Shown: positions 11,879-13,090 of the stretch, one piece after another
How the letters are laid out: each line of letters starts with the position of its first letter
Numbering within the stretch: the first letter of the stretch is position 1
Origin: Bacteroidota bacterium
Lineage (GTDB): Bacteria; Bacteroidota; Bacteroidia; Bacteroidales; UBA4417
Direction: 5' to 3'
Assembly: GCA_020048595.1 (NCBI GenBank)
Contig: JAIFMH010000324.1
Span: 1-13,090, forward strand
DNA: 13,090 nt
Notes under the pieces: model-generated
What the model was told of the DNA's origin: nothing
What the model saw: the letters and a program-made list of their open reading frames with translations, nothing else
Database searches by the model: none
Position numbers and translations under genes: made by a program

Positions 11879-13090
11879 CTACCAATCAACAGCTTTCCTT
11901 CTAACCGGCATCGTCATGCACCTGCAACCACCGCCGCCTCTCGAAAGTTCTGATCCGTCAATAGTTACAACGTATTTTTTATAGTCATTTATATTTATTT
12001 TATTCTGGATTACATCACTGGCTTTTATCACAGCGTATCCATGGTTATTCATTTCTTCAATCGTATTTACATTACGACCGTAACCGATTACTTTTCCCGG
12101 AGCTATTGCAAAGAAATTAGCCCCGCTATGCCATTGTTCACGTTCCTGTATCATACTATCGCGACGGCCACCGCAATACAAGGTCTCCATTTCCATCCCC
12201 AGTTCCTTTAATATGGTCGGAATGTTTTCAACTTCGTTTATGGATTTCACAACGCCATTGTCAATATTGATGTGGATGGTAAGGTAACGGGTAGGATGCA
12301 GGATAAGCGGCTCGTAAACCATGCATTGGTTGCGGTCGAGGAAAGTAAAAACCATATCCAGGTGAATAAACGATTCCGGTGTATATGGCAACTCCTGAAC
12401 GATAATATGACGTTGAACTTTCTTCTGTTTATAATATTCCATTATGAAATCAATACCCTGTGGAGTGGTTCGTGTACCGGTTCCAACAAGCAGAATATCT
12501 TCACGGGCCACTAAAAAATCGCCGCCTTCGAAGCTGAATTCCTTACTGTTACATTTGGTTTGTTCCGGTTGTATAGTTTTTACTCCAAAGGATGGATGAT
12601 TCCGGAAAATAGAATCCATGATAATGCTTTCCCTGTCGCGGATACGACTATACATGCGGCTGATCAGTACTTTGTCAAGTAAAGCAACAGAAGCGTCGCG
12701 TGTGAAGAAGAAATTATGCAGAGGTTCAACAGAGTAACGATCTTTTGACAGGAAACGGGTTAGATTGTCTTTTCGCATTTCCACTCCTTCTATCAGAACT
12801 GTTGAAAGCTTTGCGGGACTGATGTTCATTAATTCAGCGACTGTATGCTCATTAAGTCTTTCTTTTATAGCTATATTATGCAATAATTCAGCCCTATATT
12901 CAGGGTTTTGCACTACAGTGGAAAGCAGGTCTTTTACCTGGAATGTCTGTGTTACTTTTGAAAGAAACCCTTTAAACTGGTTAAACTCTTTTAGTGCAAC
13001 CTGCAAATTAAGAATATCGCTGTACAGCGCTTTGTGAGAGCTATCAGGAGTCATATTCTCGACCTCCGGACCGGGAGTGTGGAGTATAAC
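11879..13090 (-). CDS. arcA: Arginine deiminase, 5' end cut by the window edge
   Basis: This enzyme hydrolyses arginine to citrulline and ammonia, the first step of the arginine deiminase pathway. From the Met at 13054 there are 391 residues, but the frame stays open to the right edge and adds VILHTPGPEVEN, the conserved HxPGxE start region of the family. That Met is therefore internal and the true start lies beyond 13090. Numbering from it, the active-site set is visible: Asp120 in FTRD, Glu176-Gly-Gly-Asp179, His231 and Asp233 in IHLDMVF, and catalytic Cys379 in SRGGGGCRCMTMP. With the 12 extra residues, 403 are visible, close to the usual 405-420. The ADI partners, ornithine carbamoyltransferase and carbamate kinase, are not in view. 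The ATPase gene follows on the same strand after 201 bases with its own predicted promoter. Confidence 0.94.
   Translation of the reverse strand, partial: VILHTPGPEVENMTPDSSHKALYSDILNLQVALKEFNQFKGFLSKVTQTFQVKDLLSTVVQNPEYRAELLHNIAIKERLNEHTVAELMNISPAKLSTVLIEGVEMRKDNLTRFLSKDRYSVEPLHNFFFTRDASVALLDKVLISRMYSRIRDRESIIMDSIFRNHPSFGVKTIQPEQTKCNSKEFSFEGGDFLVAREDILLVGTGTRTTPQGIDFIMEYYKQKKVQRHIIVQELPYTPESFIHLDMVFTFLDRNQCMVYEPLILHPTRYLTIHINIDNGVVKSINEVENIPTILKELGMEMETLYCGGRRDSMIQEREQWHSGANFFAIAPGKVIGYGRNVNTIEEMNNHGYAVIKASDVIQNKININDYKKYVVTIDGSELSRGGGGCRCMTMPVRRKAVDW

Noticed and set aside
11541..11984. Plus-strand open frame of 147 codons between the second ATPase and arcA
   Set aside because: It overlaps both minus-strand genes antisense and crosses the predicted promoter; the translation shows no recognisable features.

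Overview
The window looks like a chromosomal stretch from a member of the Bacteroidota, probably an environmental or anaerobic Bacteroidales-like organism. The grounds are moderately AT-rich DNA, almost no Shine-Dalgarno sequences, several perfect copies of the Bacteroidota -7 promoter element (TAnnTTTG), secreted proteins with AFAQ/HSQ/LFAQ-type signal peptide ends, and typical families of the phylum (YwqK-like MORN repeat protein, OMP beta-barrel protein, AAA ATPases with a DUF4143-type C-terminus). No tRNA, rRNA, CRISPR array, transposase or phage gene was found.

Layout. The window opens with the C-terminal end of a YhbP-like flavin split-barrel protein. A regulatory-looking gap follows: an inverted repeat over a -33 element, a perfect -7 element, and a hairpin at the predicted mRNA 5' end. 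It leads into a large adenosylcobalamin-dependent ribonucleotide reductase gene (nrdJ), which ends in a clear intrinsic terminator. Two minus-strand genes come next: a small protein made almost entirely of 25-residue repeats, and a radical SAM enzyme of the COG0731/TYW1-like group. The gaps around them are full of short degenerate tandem repeats. A long-chain polyprenyl diphosphate synthase, an exported protein of fourteen 24-residue MORN-like repeats and an exported cysteine-rich CAP-domain protein follow on the plus strand. An AAA ATPase with a DUF4143-type C-terminus comes next, then an outer-membrane beta-barrel protein and ubiX. Last come a second DUF4143-type ATPase on the minus strand, facing the first across the OMP/ubiX pair, and an arginine deiminase gene cut by the right edge.

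How the genes relate. Most are unlinked housekeeping or envelope genes rather than one operon. nrdJ supplies deoxyribonucleotides without oxygen. The polyprenyl synthase and UbiX can both serve quinone synthesis, although no other quinone gene is present. Arginine deiminase would give citrulline and ammonia from arginine. The most interesting signal is regulatory. Both ATPase genes have perfect inverted repeats placed on their predicted promoters: a 14-bp palindrome next to the -7 box of the first, and two copies of TGTTGT-N6-ACAACA on the -33 and -7 regions of the second. Both encoded proteins carry a predicted winged-helix segment, so autoregulation is a testable idea. The other points worth a second look are the architecture upstream of nrdJ and the 25-residue repeat protein.
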